Origin: Criibacterium bergeronii
GTDB taxonomy: Bacteria > Bacillota > Clostridia > Peptostreptococcales > Filifactoraceae
DNA length: 64,000 bases
Assembly: GCF_001693775.2 (NCBI RefSeq)
Contig: NZ_MBEW02000002.1
Location: 62,001 to 126,000 of the forward strand
Reading direction: 5' to 3'
In this document: piece after piece, positions 29,184 to 36,761 of the stretch
Position numbering within the stretch: position 1 is the stretch's first letter
Layout of the letters: every line of letters starts with the position of its first letter
Translations under genes and position numbers: made by a program
The notes under the pieces: model-generated
Databases searched by the model: none
Told to the model about the DNA's origin: nothing
The model's input: the letters and a program-made list of their open reading frames with translations, nothing else

Positions 29184-29615
29184 TTATTTTAAAAATCTTG
29201 ATTTTTTAGGGTAAGATAACTTCCAATCTTCAAATTCTTCGTCAGTTATCTCATCGTTGTAATGCTTTTTTCTCATCTCATTCCATTCTATAAGAAAATT
29301 ATTGAAGTCTACATCATTTGATAAAAGTCCAGTAATTTCTCCGTCGCCTGCTGAGGGTCTAAACTTCATGTCTTTTTCATAATCGAATATTATATGCATT
29401 ATTTCAAAAATAGAATTAGGTTCATGATTAATTAATGCTGATATATCACAATCAAGTGCTTCAGATATTTTTTGTAATTGTTCTTTACTTGGAGATCTAT
29501 TTCCAAGTTCGTAATTTCTTATAGCAGCATCTGTCAAACCAGACTTAATGGCAAGTTCTTTTTGAGTTAAGTTTCGCATAAGTCTTAACTTTTTTAATTT
29601 TTCTCCAGAAATCAA
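29184..29615 (-). CDS. XRE/cI-type repressor of the element
   Basis: A 143-residue protein with an N-terminal helix-turn-helix of the XRE family at about residues 5-60 (LKKLRLMRNLTQKELAIKSGLTDAAIRNYELGNRSPS), typical of phage and ICE repressors. The C-terminal half is acidic with no recognised domain and no ImmA/IrrE-type peptidase partner nearby. It starts at TTG behind AAGGAGGAG. It is divergent from the xis-int operon across a 260-base region that holds inverted repeats, so it probably represses excision and its own gene. Confidence 0.85.
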   Translation of the reverse strand: MISGEKLKKLRLMRNLTQKELAIKSGLTDAAIRNYELGNRSPSKEQLQKISEALDCDISALINHEPNSIFEIMHIIFDYEKDMKFRPSAGDGEITGLLSNDVDFNNFLIEWNEMRKKHYNDEITDEEFEDWKLSYPKKSRFLK

Positions 29616-29745
29616 ACTAACTCCTCCTTATTTCACAATAACTATAAATATTTTATCACAAAACGAACAAAAGCTCAACAAAACTGTTCTGTTACAAATA
29701 TTTGCAAGTATCTGAATATTTTAGAAAAAAATAAATAGAAAAAAC

Positions 29746-29801
29746 TTGGCAGAACAAATATGAACTGTTATTATATATACATACCGTTCGATATTGAACG
29801 G
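29746..29801 (+). promoter_or_regulatory. Promoter and operator of the xis-int operon
   Basis: TTGGCA (29746-29751), a 17-base spacer and TATTAT (29769-29774) form a good sigma-A promoter. Ten bases further, CCGTTC (29784-29789) and GAACGG (29796-29801) form a perfect 6-bp inverted repeat placed where a repressor would block RNA polymerase. GAAC half-sites recur at 29667, 29752 and 29762. Likely bound by the divergent XRE repressor (inference). Confidence 0.72.
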
Positions 29802-29877
29802 AAATTGTAAGACATATAAATTAATGCTCACCTTTTTTGAGGATGTAGAACCTTACAAACTATAAAAGGAGGACATT

Positions 29878-30072
29878 ATGAAAGGTATTTTTATGAATGC
29901 AAAAGATGTACAAGAATTTCTTGATGTAAGTAGGACAACAGCATATCAGATAATAAACGATATGAATCAAGATCTACTTAAATTAGGCTATCGTGTACAA
30001 AGAGGAAAGGTAAATAGAGAATACTTTATGGAAAAGTATTGCTATAAACCAACAAATACAAAGGAGGTTTAA
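29878..30072 (+). CDS. Excisionase-like small DNA-binding protein
   Basis: A 64-residue basic protein with a helix-turn-helix in AKDVQEFLDVSRTTAYQIINDMNQDL, the build of small MerR-like excisionases (Xis) of tyrosine-recombinase elements. It ends one base before the integrase gene and shares its promoter. Xis proteins bend DNA at the attachment sites and tip the integrase toward excision. It could also be a simple transcription factor, but size and position favour Xis. Confidence 0.75.
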   Translation: MKGIFMNAKDVQEFLDVSRTTAYQIINDMNQDLLKLGYRVQRGKVNREYFMEKYCYKPTNTKEV

Positions 30073-30073
30073 A

Positions 30074-31198
30074 GTGCCAGCATACAGAGATGAAAGTGGA
30101 AATAAAACTTGGTATTGCAGGTTTTATTATACCAACTGGAAAGGAGAAAAATTAACTAAGAAAAAACGTGGATTTTCAACAAAAAAAGAAGCATTAAAAT
30201 GGGAACAAGAATTTTTAAATCAACATTCTGAATCAATTGAGATGAGCTTTAGGAAGTTTTTTGAACTTTACAAGAGGGATAGAAAACCAAGAATAAGAGA
30301 AAATACTTGGAGGACAAAAGAAGCAATTGTAAATCAAAAAATACTTCCCTATATTGGTGATTTAATGCTTAATGAGATAAGTAATGTAACTATCATTCAA
30401 TGGCAAAATGAGCTTATGAAGATTAAGGATAAGAATGGGAAAAACTACTCTCCTACTTATTTGAGAACTATTCATGCCCAGTTATCTAGTATCTTAAATC
30501 ATGCTTGTAGGTACTACAATTTAAAAACTAATGTTGCTCGTGATGTAGGTTCCATGGGAGAAAAAGAAGCTGATGAAATGCTCTTTTGGACTCAAGATGA
30601 ATATGAAAGATTTATAGAAGCTATAAAAGATAAACCTGAATCATTCTATGCTTTTGAACTTTTGTATTGGTGTGGTCTTAGAATGGGAGAATTATTAGCC
30701 TTAACAAAAGAGAAATTTGATTTTGAAAGGCATACATTAAAAATTGATGAATCTTTACAAAGAATTGGTGGGAAAAATGTAATAACAGCCCCTAAGACTA
30801 AAAAAAGCATAAGGACAATAGTTATGCCTGAATTTCTAACTTATGAGATCAAAGAATATATAGATAGCTTTTATAAGTTAAAACCAAAAGACTTAATATT
30901 TAATTTCTCTAAGAGCTACCTACACCATGAAATGGATAGGGGATCAAAGAAAGCTCAAGTAAAAAGAATTAGAATACATGATTTAAGGCATTCTCACGTT
31001 TCTCTCTTGATTGAACTTGGATTTTCTGCAACTGCAATAGCTGATAGGGTTGGACATGAATCGATTGATATCACCTATAGATATGCTCATCTTTTCCCTA
31101 GCAAGCAAAAAGAAATGGCAATGTCTTTAACGCAAGTAAGAAATAATACGGCAAATGATTGGAAAGATTTATTAGAAGAGGACGAGAAAGATGTTTAG
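30074..31198 (+). CDS. int: Tyrosine recombinase (integrase) of the element
   Basis: Site-specific recombinase that inserts and excises the element at the guaA end. Domains: N-terminal arm-binding region (1-50), core-binding SAM-like domain (55-155) and catalytic domain (165-350). The catalytic set is complete: Arg203 in CGLRMGE, His302 and Arg305 in HDLRHSH, His328 in GHES, and the nucleophile Tyr337 in YRYAH. The start is GTG with AAGGAGG six bases upstream. Its stop overlaps the next gene by eight bases. Tn916/ICE-type phage integrase family; 374 residues. Confidence 0.95.
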   Translation: MPAYRDESGNKTWYCRFYYTNWKGEKLTKKKRGFSTKKEALKWEQEFLNQHSESIEMSFRKFFELYKRDRKPRIRENTWRTKEAIVNQKILPYIGDLMLNEISNVTIIQWQNELMKIKDKNGKNYSPTYLRTIHAQLSSILNHACRYYNLKTNVARDVGSMGEKEADEMLFWTQDEYERFIEAIKDKPESFYAFELLYWCGLRMGELLALTKEKFDFERHTLKIDESLQRIGGKNVITAPKTKKSIRTIVMPEFLTYEIKEYIDSFYKLKPKDLIFNFSKSYLHHEMDRGSKKAQVKRIRIHDLRHSHVSLLIELGFSATAIADRVGHESIDITYRYAHLFPSKQKEMAMSLTQVRNNTANDWKDLLEEDEKDV

Positions 31199-31553
31199 AA
31201 GGCATTCATTAGATGAAATTTCTAAAAAAACGAGAAATAAAGAGAAAAATAGAAAAAGAAATCGCATTTTAAATTTCAGAGTCTCTGAGGAAGAATATGA
31301 TCTAATAAACAAAAAGATAGAAATAAGTGGACTTAAAAAACAAGATTATTTTCTACAAATGTTATTAAATCATGAAGTTAAGTTAGTAAGTGATTACAGA
31401 CTTTCTGATAATATAGCCAAGGAAATATTTCAACTAGCAAAAGCTATTAAAAAGTTTGGAAAACTAGATGACGATGAATCTAATATTTTAATCTATATTT
31501 TAGAAATATATGAAGAAATCAAAAAAGAAAAAAGCCCCTACTACAAAGAGTAA
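31191..31553 (+). CDS. MobC-like mobilisation accessory protein
   Basis: A 120-residue basic protein. After a highly charged N-terminus (KKTRNKEKNRKRNRILNFRVSEEEYDLI) comes the ribbon-helix-helix/MobC-like pattern found in relaxosome accessory proteins, and then a helical acidic tail. It overlaps the integrase gene, so it is expressed with it. It may alternatively be a plasmid-type copy or regulatory ribbon-helix-helix protein. It is paralogous in general build, but not closely identical, to the MobC at 33489. Confidence 0.62.
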   Translation: MFRRHSLDEISKKTRNKEKNRKRNRILNFRVSEEEYDLINKKIEISGLKKQDYFLQMLLNHEVKLVSDYRLSDNIAKEIFQLAKAIKKFGKLDDDESNILIYILEIYEEIKKEKSPYYKE

Positions 31554-31561
31554 AGGCATAC

Positions 31562-31609
31562 ACTCCTGTGAGAAGTGTTCTCTAGACAAGTTCATTTTAC
31601 CACAGGAGT
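31562..31609. other. Stem-loop between MobC-like and small ORF
   Basis: ACTCCTGTG at 31562-31570 pairs with CACAGGAGT at 31601-31609, around a 30-base loop that holds a small AGAA/TTCT hairpin. No T run follows, so it is not a classical terminator; it may be an mRNA processing or regulatory structure. Confidence 0.5.
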
Positions 31610-31636
31610 CTTATTTATACCAGACAGGAGGATAAA

Positions 31637-31714
31637 ATGGAAAACACATATAAAACTATAAAGAGATTAGATGGTTTTAAAAAGAAAAGGAGTAAGCCTT
31701 ATGACAGATATTAA
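31637..31714 (+). CDS. Small basic peptide overlapping the VapE start
   Basis: A 25-codon frame begins at ATG 31637 behind a strong AGGAGG and ends 14 bases inside the next gene in another frame. The peptide is basic and aromatic (MENTYKTIKRLDGFKKKR near the start). The overlap and excellent ribosome binding site suggest either a translational-coupling leader for the VapE-like protein or a real small protein. The VapE ribosome binding site lies inside it. No homologue is recognised. Confidence 0.55.
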   Translation: MENTYKTIKRLDGFKKKRSKPYDRY

Positions 31715-33152
31715 ATTAAAATTCCCGGAAATAGATCAGACTTACGCCTTTTTAGACTTACAAACTACAGATAAGGGGACGGTTAGACAAATTACTGGAA
31801 ATATTGTAACAGCTATTTTAAATCCAAAATATTGTCAAAACCAAAAAATAATTGATGGACAAATATTCTTTGATAAATTTACCAATGAAATAAAATTCCA
31901 GGGAAAAATCATCGGAGAAAGAAATATAAAGGAAAATCAAATACGACTTTGGGATGATTCTTTAAACAATAGACTGGGCTTAGAGATAGAAAAACACTTT
32001 GGAATTAATTATAATGCCAATAAAATGTGGGAAGCTATTCGTTTTGTAGCTCATCAATATGAAGTTAGTCCACCAAAGCAATATCTTCAAAATTTAAAAT
32101 GGAATGGAGATAAAAATGCCATTAGAAAACTATTACCAAGGTATTTGGGAGCGAATGATACAGAGCTTAACAATTGGATAATGGAACATATGATATTGGG
32201 CATGATAAAAAGAATTTTTAATCCAGGATCTAAGTTTGATGAGATGATTGTTTTAGTTGGTGGACAAGGTATAGGCAAATCGACTTTTGCAAGATACCTG
32301 TCCATAACAGACGATTGGTTTTGCACAATAGAAAACATTCAAGGCAAGGATGCTATCATGAACCTTATGGGTAAAACTGTTGTTGAAATCGAAGAATTCG
32401 TTGCTTTAAGAAATGCAAAATCGGCTAATGAAGCTAAATCTTTTTTATCAAAATTAAGCGATAGGATAAGGATACCCTACGAAAAATATGCAACAGATGT
32501 GCCTAGGACTTGTATCTTCATAGGGACATTAAATGAAAGAACTTTTCTTAATGACCATACTGGAGAAAGAAGATATTTACCTGTTGAATGTAACCCGAAT
32601 AAAAGAGAAAGGACTATATATCCAGATAAAAATAACAAGGAAAAATTTTCAGATAAAGAATATATGTCATGCATAAGAGAAGATTTTAATCAGGCTTTAG
32701 CCTTGGGATATGAAATATTTAAAAACAAGACTCACGCATGGACTATACCAAAAAATCTTTTAAAAGACTTGTATAAGGAACAAGAAAAGTTCAAATATCT
32801 TAACCCAGATGTGGAAGACATTATGTATTTCTTAGAAGAATATAAGCCAAAAAGTGCAGATCCAAATATAACTTGTTTCAAAGAACTAACCATGCAAGGC
32901 TACCAAATAAAATCAAAATCTTTCTCAGAGATCATGGATAATTATTTCCAAGAATGGATTCCAGTTAGGTCATCAAAGACCCAGAGAATATCACCAAGTG
33001 GAGTCTCAATTCCAGTAAAATTATATTATGAAAAGAAATTAGAAAAAGAAACTGACTTTATAGAAGTTGACAAGAATTTATTGCCAGACGAATGGCAAAA
33101 AGAAAAACAGTTAGAAATAGATACAGCAAATCAGGTAAAGATACAAATGTAA
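31701..33152 (+). CDS. VapE/VirE-like P-loop ATPase (replication-type)
   Basis: Virulence-associated E family protein, a P-loop ATPase/helicase-like domain that often replaces or follows a primase in phage satellites and integrative elements. In 483 residues from ATG 31701 (GGAG eight bases upstream) the Walker A GGQGIGKST lies near residue 187, followed by VVEIEEF as Walker B and FIGTLNERTFLNDHTGERRYLPVE, the strongest family signature. There is no primase domain here, so it would depend on a host or lost partner. It may support element replication after excision. Confidence 0.88.
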   Translation: MTDIKLKFPEIDQTYAFLDLQTTDKGTVRQITGNIVTAILNPKYCQNQKIIDGQIFFDKFTNEIKFQGKIIGERNIKENQIRLWDDSLNNRLGLEIEKHFGINYNANKMWEAIRFVAHQYEVSPPKQYLQNLKWNGDKNAIRKLLPRYLGANDTELNNWIMEHMILGMIKRIFNPGSKFDEMIVLVGGQGIGKSTFARYLSITDDWFCTIENIQGKDAIMNLMGKTVVEIEEFVALRNAKSANEAKSFLSKLSDRIRIPYEKYATDVPRTCIFIGTLNERTFLNDHTGERRYLPVECNPNKRERTIYPDKNNKEKFSDKEYMSCIREDFNQALALGYEIFKNKTHAWTIPKNLLKDLYKEQEKFKYLNPDVEDIMYFLEEYKPKSADPNITCFKELTMQGYQIKSKSFSEIMDNYFQEWIPVRSSKTQRISPSGVSIPVKLYYEKKLEKETDFIEVDKNLLPDEWQKEKQLEIDTANQVKIQM

Positions 33153-33362
33153 CTTTGTAACCTGTAACCCATTGTTATAAATCTTCTTAAATTAGGATTA
33201 CATAAATTAATGGCTTGATAATAAGGAGTTGTCATAGACTCTTAAAATAAGCTCGCCTAATTTTGGAAGTTTTTATTTTGTAAGTTACAGTTACACTTAT
33301 TAATTCCTATTTGAAAAAATATTAAAAAATAAATTTTAGACTTGTTAATAATAGCAAGCACA

Positions 33363-33456
33363 GTAAGTGAGTACCCACTTACGAAAAAATCAAAAAATCA
33401 ATAGCTTATAAGGCTATATAATTTTATGATTTTTACCTTGTTAGGGAGAACCCTAA
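33363..33456. other. Candidate transfer origin (oriT) region
   Basis: Just upstream of mobC are several inverted repeats: GTAAGTG/CACTTAC at 33363-33382, an ATAGC/GCTAT hairpin near 33400, and TTAGGG/CCCTAA at 33441-33456. oriT sites commonly lie directly before mobC-relaxase genes. I cannot assign a nic site. The rest of 33153-33425 has no gene. Confidence 0.45.
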
Positions 33457-33488
33457 GACCCCAAAAGATAAGTGCAAAGGAGAAAAAT

Positions 33489-33845
33489 ATGGAGAATAGA
33501 AAAAGAAAAAATCAACTTAAAATATATTTAACAGATGAAGAAAAAGAAATTTTTGAAAAGAAAATGAAACTTGCAAATTGCAAAACCATGTCCAATTTTC
33601 TTAGAAAATGCGTATTAGAAAAAGAAATTTATATTGTAGACCTAGAACCATTTAGAGATCTTCAATGGTTACTTTCAAATGCAACAAATAATATAAATCA
33701 GATTGCTAAAGCTACTAATACAACTGGTGTTATTTACAAAAAAGATATTGACTATATGAGAGAAAAAATAGAAAAATTATCAAGAGAAATATGGCAGATC
33801 CATTCTCTACTTCTAAATAAATCAAAAGAAAGTTCTGGTGATTAG
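33489..33845 (+). CDS. mobC: MobC family relaxosome protein
   Basis: A 118-residue MobC-type protein. It starts at ATG 33489 behind AAAGGAG. The ribbon-helix-helix DNA-binding N-terminus (QLKIYLTDEEKEIFEKKMKLANCKTMSNFLRKC) is followed by the MobC signature (LEPFRDLQWLLSNATNNINQIAKATNTTGVIYKKDI). It normally assists a MOBP relaxase at oriT, and the relaxase gene normally starts directly behind it. Here one base separates it from a relaxase start that breaks off after about 14 codons. Confidence 0.9.
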   Translation: MENRKRKNQLKIYLTDEEKEIFEKKMKLANCKTMSNFLRKCVLEKEIYIVDLEPFRDLQWLLSNATNNINQIAKATNTTGVIYKKDIDYMREKIEKLSREIWQIHSLLLNKSKESSGD

Positions 33846-33846
33846 T

Positions 33847-33975
33847 ATGGCAATTACAAAAATACATCCAATAAAATCAACTCTAAATTTTCATGAAAAA
33901 TTGATAGTTTATCAAAGTTGTGTAAAATTAAGTAAAACTCCAATTCTAGAGGAATGGATAAACATTGATAAATAA
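33847..33975 (+). pseudogene. Truncated MOBP relaxase (first residues only)
   Basis: The frame starts MAITKIHPIKSTLN, the standard opening of MOBP relaxases (MAITKxHPIKSTL), then continues with 28 unrelated residues and a stop. The catalytic Tyr/His motifs and several hundred residues are missing. The deletion lies exactly where the cargo operon begins on the other strand, so cargo acquisition probably removed the relaxase. Confidence 0.85.
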
Positions 33976-34020
33976 AAAATGTATCAACCCTTACCTTTTT
34001 ACCAGGATTTAGGTTGATAC
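33970..34020 (-). terminator. Terminator of the cargo operon
   Basis: On the minus strand GTATCAACC (34020-34012) pairs with GGTTGATAC (33989-33981) and is followed by ATTTTTTATTT. It lies about 40 bases behind the last cargo gene. The T-rich tail overlaps the end of the relaxase remnant. Confidence 0.78.
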
Positions 34021-34061
34021 ACAAAATTATTTACAGACCCTTAAGATTTTAATTATTGATG

Positions 34062-35450
34062 TTACATCATTTCATATATTCCATCCGCTACCGTATTTAG
34101 AAACTCATAATCATGCGAAACAACAATTACAACTTTATTGGATTTTTTCGCCAAATCTTTTATGGCTTCTGATACAATTATCATATTTTTGAAATCTAAA
34201 CCACTTGTAGGCTCATCAAAGATTATGATTTCTTTATTTGAAAGTAGAGCTAAGGCAATTGTTAACCTTTGTTTTTGTCCTCCTGAAAGCGACATTGGGT
34301 GCTTATCTTTATATTTATCTAATCCAAGCCTATTTAGAACTACATCTACCTGATTTAATCTATCCTCAGGTAAATTTAATTCACATTCTTCTTTTACGCT
34401 TCGAGTGAATAATTGTGAATTAATGTCCTGTGTTACAAGGTATGTATTTTTTAATCGATCTTTATTATTTAAAAGTTTATTGTTAAAAAAAACACTTCCT
34501 GTATTTTTCTTCATAAGTCCTGAAATGCACTTTAACAGACTAGTTTTTCCTATACCATTTTTTCCTATTATTCCTAAAACTTCTCCTCTATTTAAAGAAA
34601 TATTAATATCTTTAAATATGAGATTTCCATTTATTGTATACGATAAATCTTCACATAAATACTCATCATTTTTATTAAATTCTTTTTCAAGAACTTCCAA
34701 CTTCGGAGTAGATAAAGTTCTAATTTTGAGATTATTTTCTTTTTTTGAGTTAAATAATTTTATCTCTTCTTGTGTAAAACAATCCTTAATTATACCTTCG
34801 TCTATATAATATGCTTTATCAATTATATCTTTTAAATAATATAATCGATGTTCTGCAACTATAATTGTCTTGCCTTCTTTTTTAAATATTTCAATATTAT
34901 TTTTTATCGTTTCAATTGTATCCATATCAAGATTTGAAGATGGTTCATCCAATACGACAATATCTGTGTTTAATGCAAAAATAGATGCAAAAGCTAAAAT
35001 TTGTTTTTCTCCACTTGACAATGAGATGACATTTTTCCCCAGTAATCTATCTATGTTTAATCTATTAATAGTTTTTTTCAAGCTTTTTTTTATTAACTCT
35101 GGATCAGCTCCCATGTTTTCAGGGCCAAATACAATTTCTCCCTCAACATCAGAATTAAAAAATTGAGATTTTGGATTTTGAAATATTGAACCAACTTTTT
35201 CTGAAATTTTATATTGTGATATATTTCTAGTAGATTCTCCATCTATTAAAACTTCTCCAACAAAGTCAGTTTGTTCTTCAAAATGTGGTATAATTCCATT
35301 TATTAATTTAGTCAATGAGGTTTTGCCTGAACCACTTAGTCCCATAAGTAGTATACATTCCCCTTTTTCAACATTCAAATTGATGTCTTTTAATATTTTA
35401 TATCCCGTTTTAGATGTACAAGTTACATCATTTATATTAATATAATCCAT
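34062..35450 (-). CDS. ECF transporter ATPase, two fused ABC domains
   Basis: Energy-coupling-factor ATPase in which two nucleotide-binding domains are fused in one 462-residue chain. First domain: Walker A GLSGSGKTS near residue 36, signature LSSGEKQILA, Walker B VVLDEPSSNLD. Second: Walker A GKNGIGKTS near 295, signature LSGGQKQRLTIA, Walker B IIIFDEPTSGLD. Both sites look functional. It is the last gene of the operon with EcfT and the S component, so the three form a complete ECF importer. The substrate is not known from the sequence. Confidence 0.92.
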   Translation of the reverse strand: MDYININDVTCTSKTGYKILKDINLNVEKGECILLMGLSGSGKTSLTKLINGIIPHFEEQTDFVGEVLIDGESTRNISQYKISEKVGSIFQNPKSQFFNSDVEGEIVFGPENMGADPELIKKSLKKTINRLNIDRLLGKNVISLSSGEKQILAFASIFALNTDIVVLDEPSSNLDMDTIETIKNNIEIFKKEGKTIIVAEHRLYYLKDIIDKAYYIDEGIIKDCFTQEEIKLFNSKKENNLKIRTLSTPKLEVLEKEFNKNDEYLCEDLSYTINGNLIFKDINISLNRGEVLGIIGKNGIGKTSLLKCISGLMKKNTGSVFFNNKLLNNKDRLKNTYLVTQDINSQLFTRSVKEECELNLPEDRLNQVDVVLNRLGLDKYKDKHPMSLSGGQKQRLTIALALLSNKEIIIFDEPTSGLDFKNMIIVSEAIKDLAKKSNKVVIVVSHDYEFLNTVADGIYEMM

Positions 35451-35460
35451 TACAACTCAC

Positions 35461-36117
35461 CTAAAATATAGCCATAATTAAAACAACAGATAAAATCACT
35501 AATACATCATAAACAGTAAATTTAAAATCAATTATTGTTGTTTTTCTACCTGGATTCTCAACTCCTCGTGTTACAGCTGCCTTAGATAACTCTTCAGACA
35601 TATCAATCGCAGAATTTATTATAGGTACAACAAATATATCCATGTTTTTAATCATACTAATCCCCCTTATTTTCATTGATTCTCTAACACAATGTATATC
35701 TTGTCTTAATGTGGGAAAATATCTATAAGTTATCATAAATGCTAAAATAAAATTTTCTGAGAATTTAAATTTTCTAAAAACTCCTGCAATTCCTCTTACA
35801 GTCACCGTTTTGTATAACAATGTTCCTGCCATTATGCAAGGAAAAATCTTCCTTGCATAAGAAACAGGTACAATAAATGTCGTTACAATCCACTTGGGTG
35901 AATGGGGAAAAACAAAATAATTTATTATTAAAAAAGTAATAAAAGTTAAATATACTTTTAATCCCGATTTAAAATTTCCGCAAACCGTCAATATAATCAA
36001 CAAATAGCTCATTAAAACTAATTCACTTGCCACCGTTCTACTTTTAAAGAAAAATATATTTACCAATAAAAGCAGTATTATTGAGGTTCTAGGATCTAAT
36101 TTTAATCGCCTGAACAT
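35461..36117 (-). CDS. ECF transporter transmembrane component EcfT
   Basis: Membrane scaffold of an ECF transporter, 218 residues from ATG 36117 with GAGGCGAG upstream. Five or so hydrophobic segments, the conserved FMITYRYFPTLRQDI region and the AAVTRGVENPGRKT segment, with the Arg-Gly coupling motif that docks on the ATPases, are all visible. The start lies one base after the S-component stop. It links the S component to the fused ATPase encoded downstream. Confidence 0.9.
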   Translation of the reverse strand: MFRRLKLDPRTSIILLLLVNIFFFKSRTVASELVLMSYLLIILTVCGNFKSGLKVYLTFITFLIINYFVFPHSPKWIVTTFIVPVSYARKIFPCIMAGTLLYKTVTVRGIAGVFRKFKFSENFILAFMITYRYFPTLRQDIHCVRESMKIRGISMIKNMDIFVVPIINSAIDMSEELSKAAVTRGVENPGRKTTIIDFKFTVYDVLVILSVVLIMAIF

Positions 36118-36118
36118 T

Positions 36119-36706
36119 TTAATTTCTCGCCTCAAAATTTTTATATAGAAATGATTTTAAAATCCCACAAGATAATAATCCAAAAACAAATGGTGTTACA
36201 ATTAACACAATTAACATTGGTGTATTAATAAAGCTTTTTAATGTATTAACATAATCTACTGGCATTCCATTTTCAAGCATTTTTGATATGAATTCATCTT
36301 TTAAAATCCATACTTGTGATGGAGAACCTATCATACCTAGTGAAAAAAAAGCATATGAAAGTGAATTCCCTTTATAACTATCATACTTTGATAGGTATCT
36401 TATTAGCTCTGCCAATATACTGGCAATTGCTAATGATGCAATTATTATTAAACTAAATTGACCAGTTAAATAGTATATTATAGCAACAATAACCCCCATT
36501 ATTATGACTGCTCCTGTTTTTTTAACTTTTTGAACCATAATCATATATGGGATAGAACCAACTAAAGCTATAAAACCAGGCATAAGCACCCACATTAATG
36601 GATGAAGACCTCCTAAAAGCATAAAACCAAAATTGATTGCAAAATATATTGCAGTAAATATACCTATCGTAATAACGTCTTTTCCTTTTAACTTTTTATT
36701 ATTCAT
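36119..36706 (-). CDS. Trep_Strep/MptD-type ECF substrate-binding membrane component
   Basis: A 195-residue hydrophobic protein of the Trep_Strep type, annotated as the putative ECF S component. The N-terminus GKDVITIGIFTAIYFAINFGFMLLGGLHPLMWVLMPGFIALVGSIPYM and the central LTGQFSLIIIASLAIASILAELIRYLSKYDSYKG follow the family. S components bind the substrate in the membrane. The AGGAGG site lies directly upstream of ATG 36706. Its 5' neighbourhood carries a relic of the ABC gene end (see the 36704-36753 repeat). Substrate unknown; the context suggests iron or a metallophore, which remains inference. Confidence 0.85.
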   Translation of the reverse strand: MNNKKLKGKDVITIGIFTAIYFAINFGFMLLGGLHPLMWVLMPGFIALVGSIPYMIMVQKVKKTGAVIIMGVIVAIIYYLTGQFSLIIIASLAIASILAELIRYLSKYDSYKGNSLSYAFFSLGMIGSPSQVWILKDEFISKMLENGMPVDYVNTLKSFINTPMLIVLIVTPFVFGLLSCGILKSFLYKNFEARN

Positions 36707-36753
36707 TCTAATCCTCCTAATAAATACACTCTTCTGCTATTTTTGTTTTTTCT
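36704..36753 (-). repeat. Direct repeat copy 1: relic of an ABC gene end between MATE and S component
   Basis: On the minus strand, directly after the MATE stop, the bases encode REKTKIAEECIY-stop followed by AGGAGG and the S-component ATG. The end of the ABC gene at 38117 encodes LEKTKLAEEFIY-stop followed by a similar site and the MATE ATG. The roughly 50-base imperfect repeat flanks the MATE gene. The second copy is at 38103-38151. Confidence 0.85.
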
Positions 36754-36761
36754 CTTTATTT

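Noticed and set aside
33426-33488. Longer start for mobC
   Set aside because: The extra 21 codons include the TTAGGG/CCCTAA hairpin, and AAAGGAG stands in front of the later ATG.
34062-36706. Cobalt, biotin or riboflavin assignment for the ECF module
   Set aside because: The S component shows the Trep_Strep pattern rather than CbiM, BioY or RibU motifs, and no vitamin riboswitch lies upstream.
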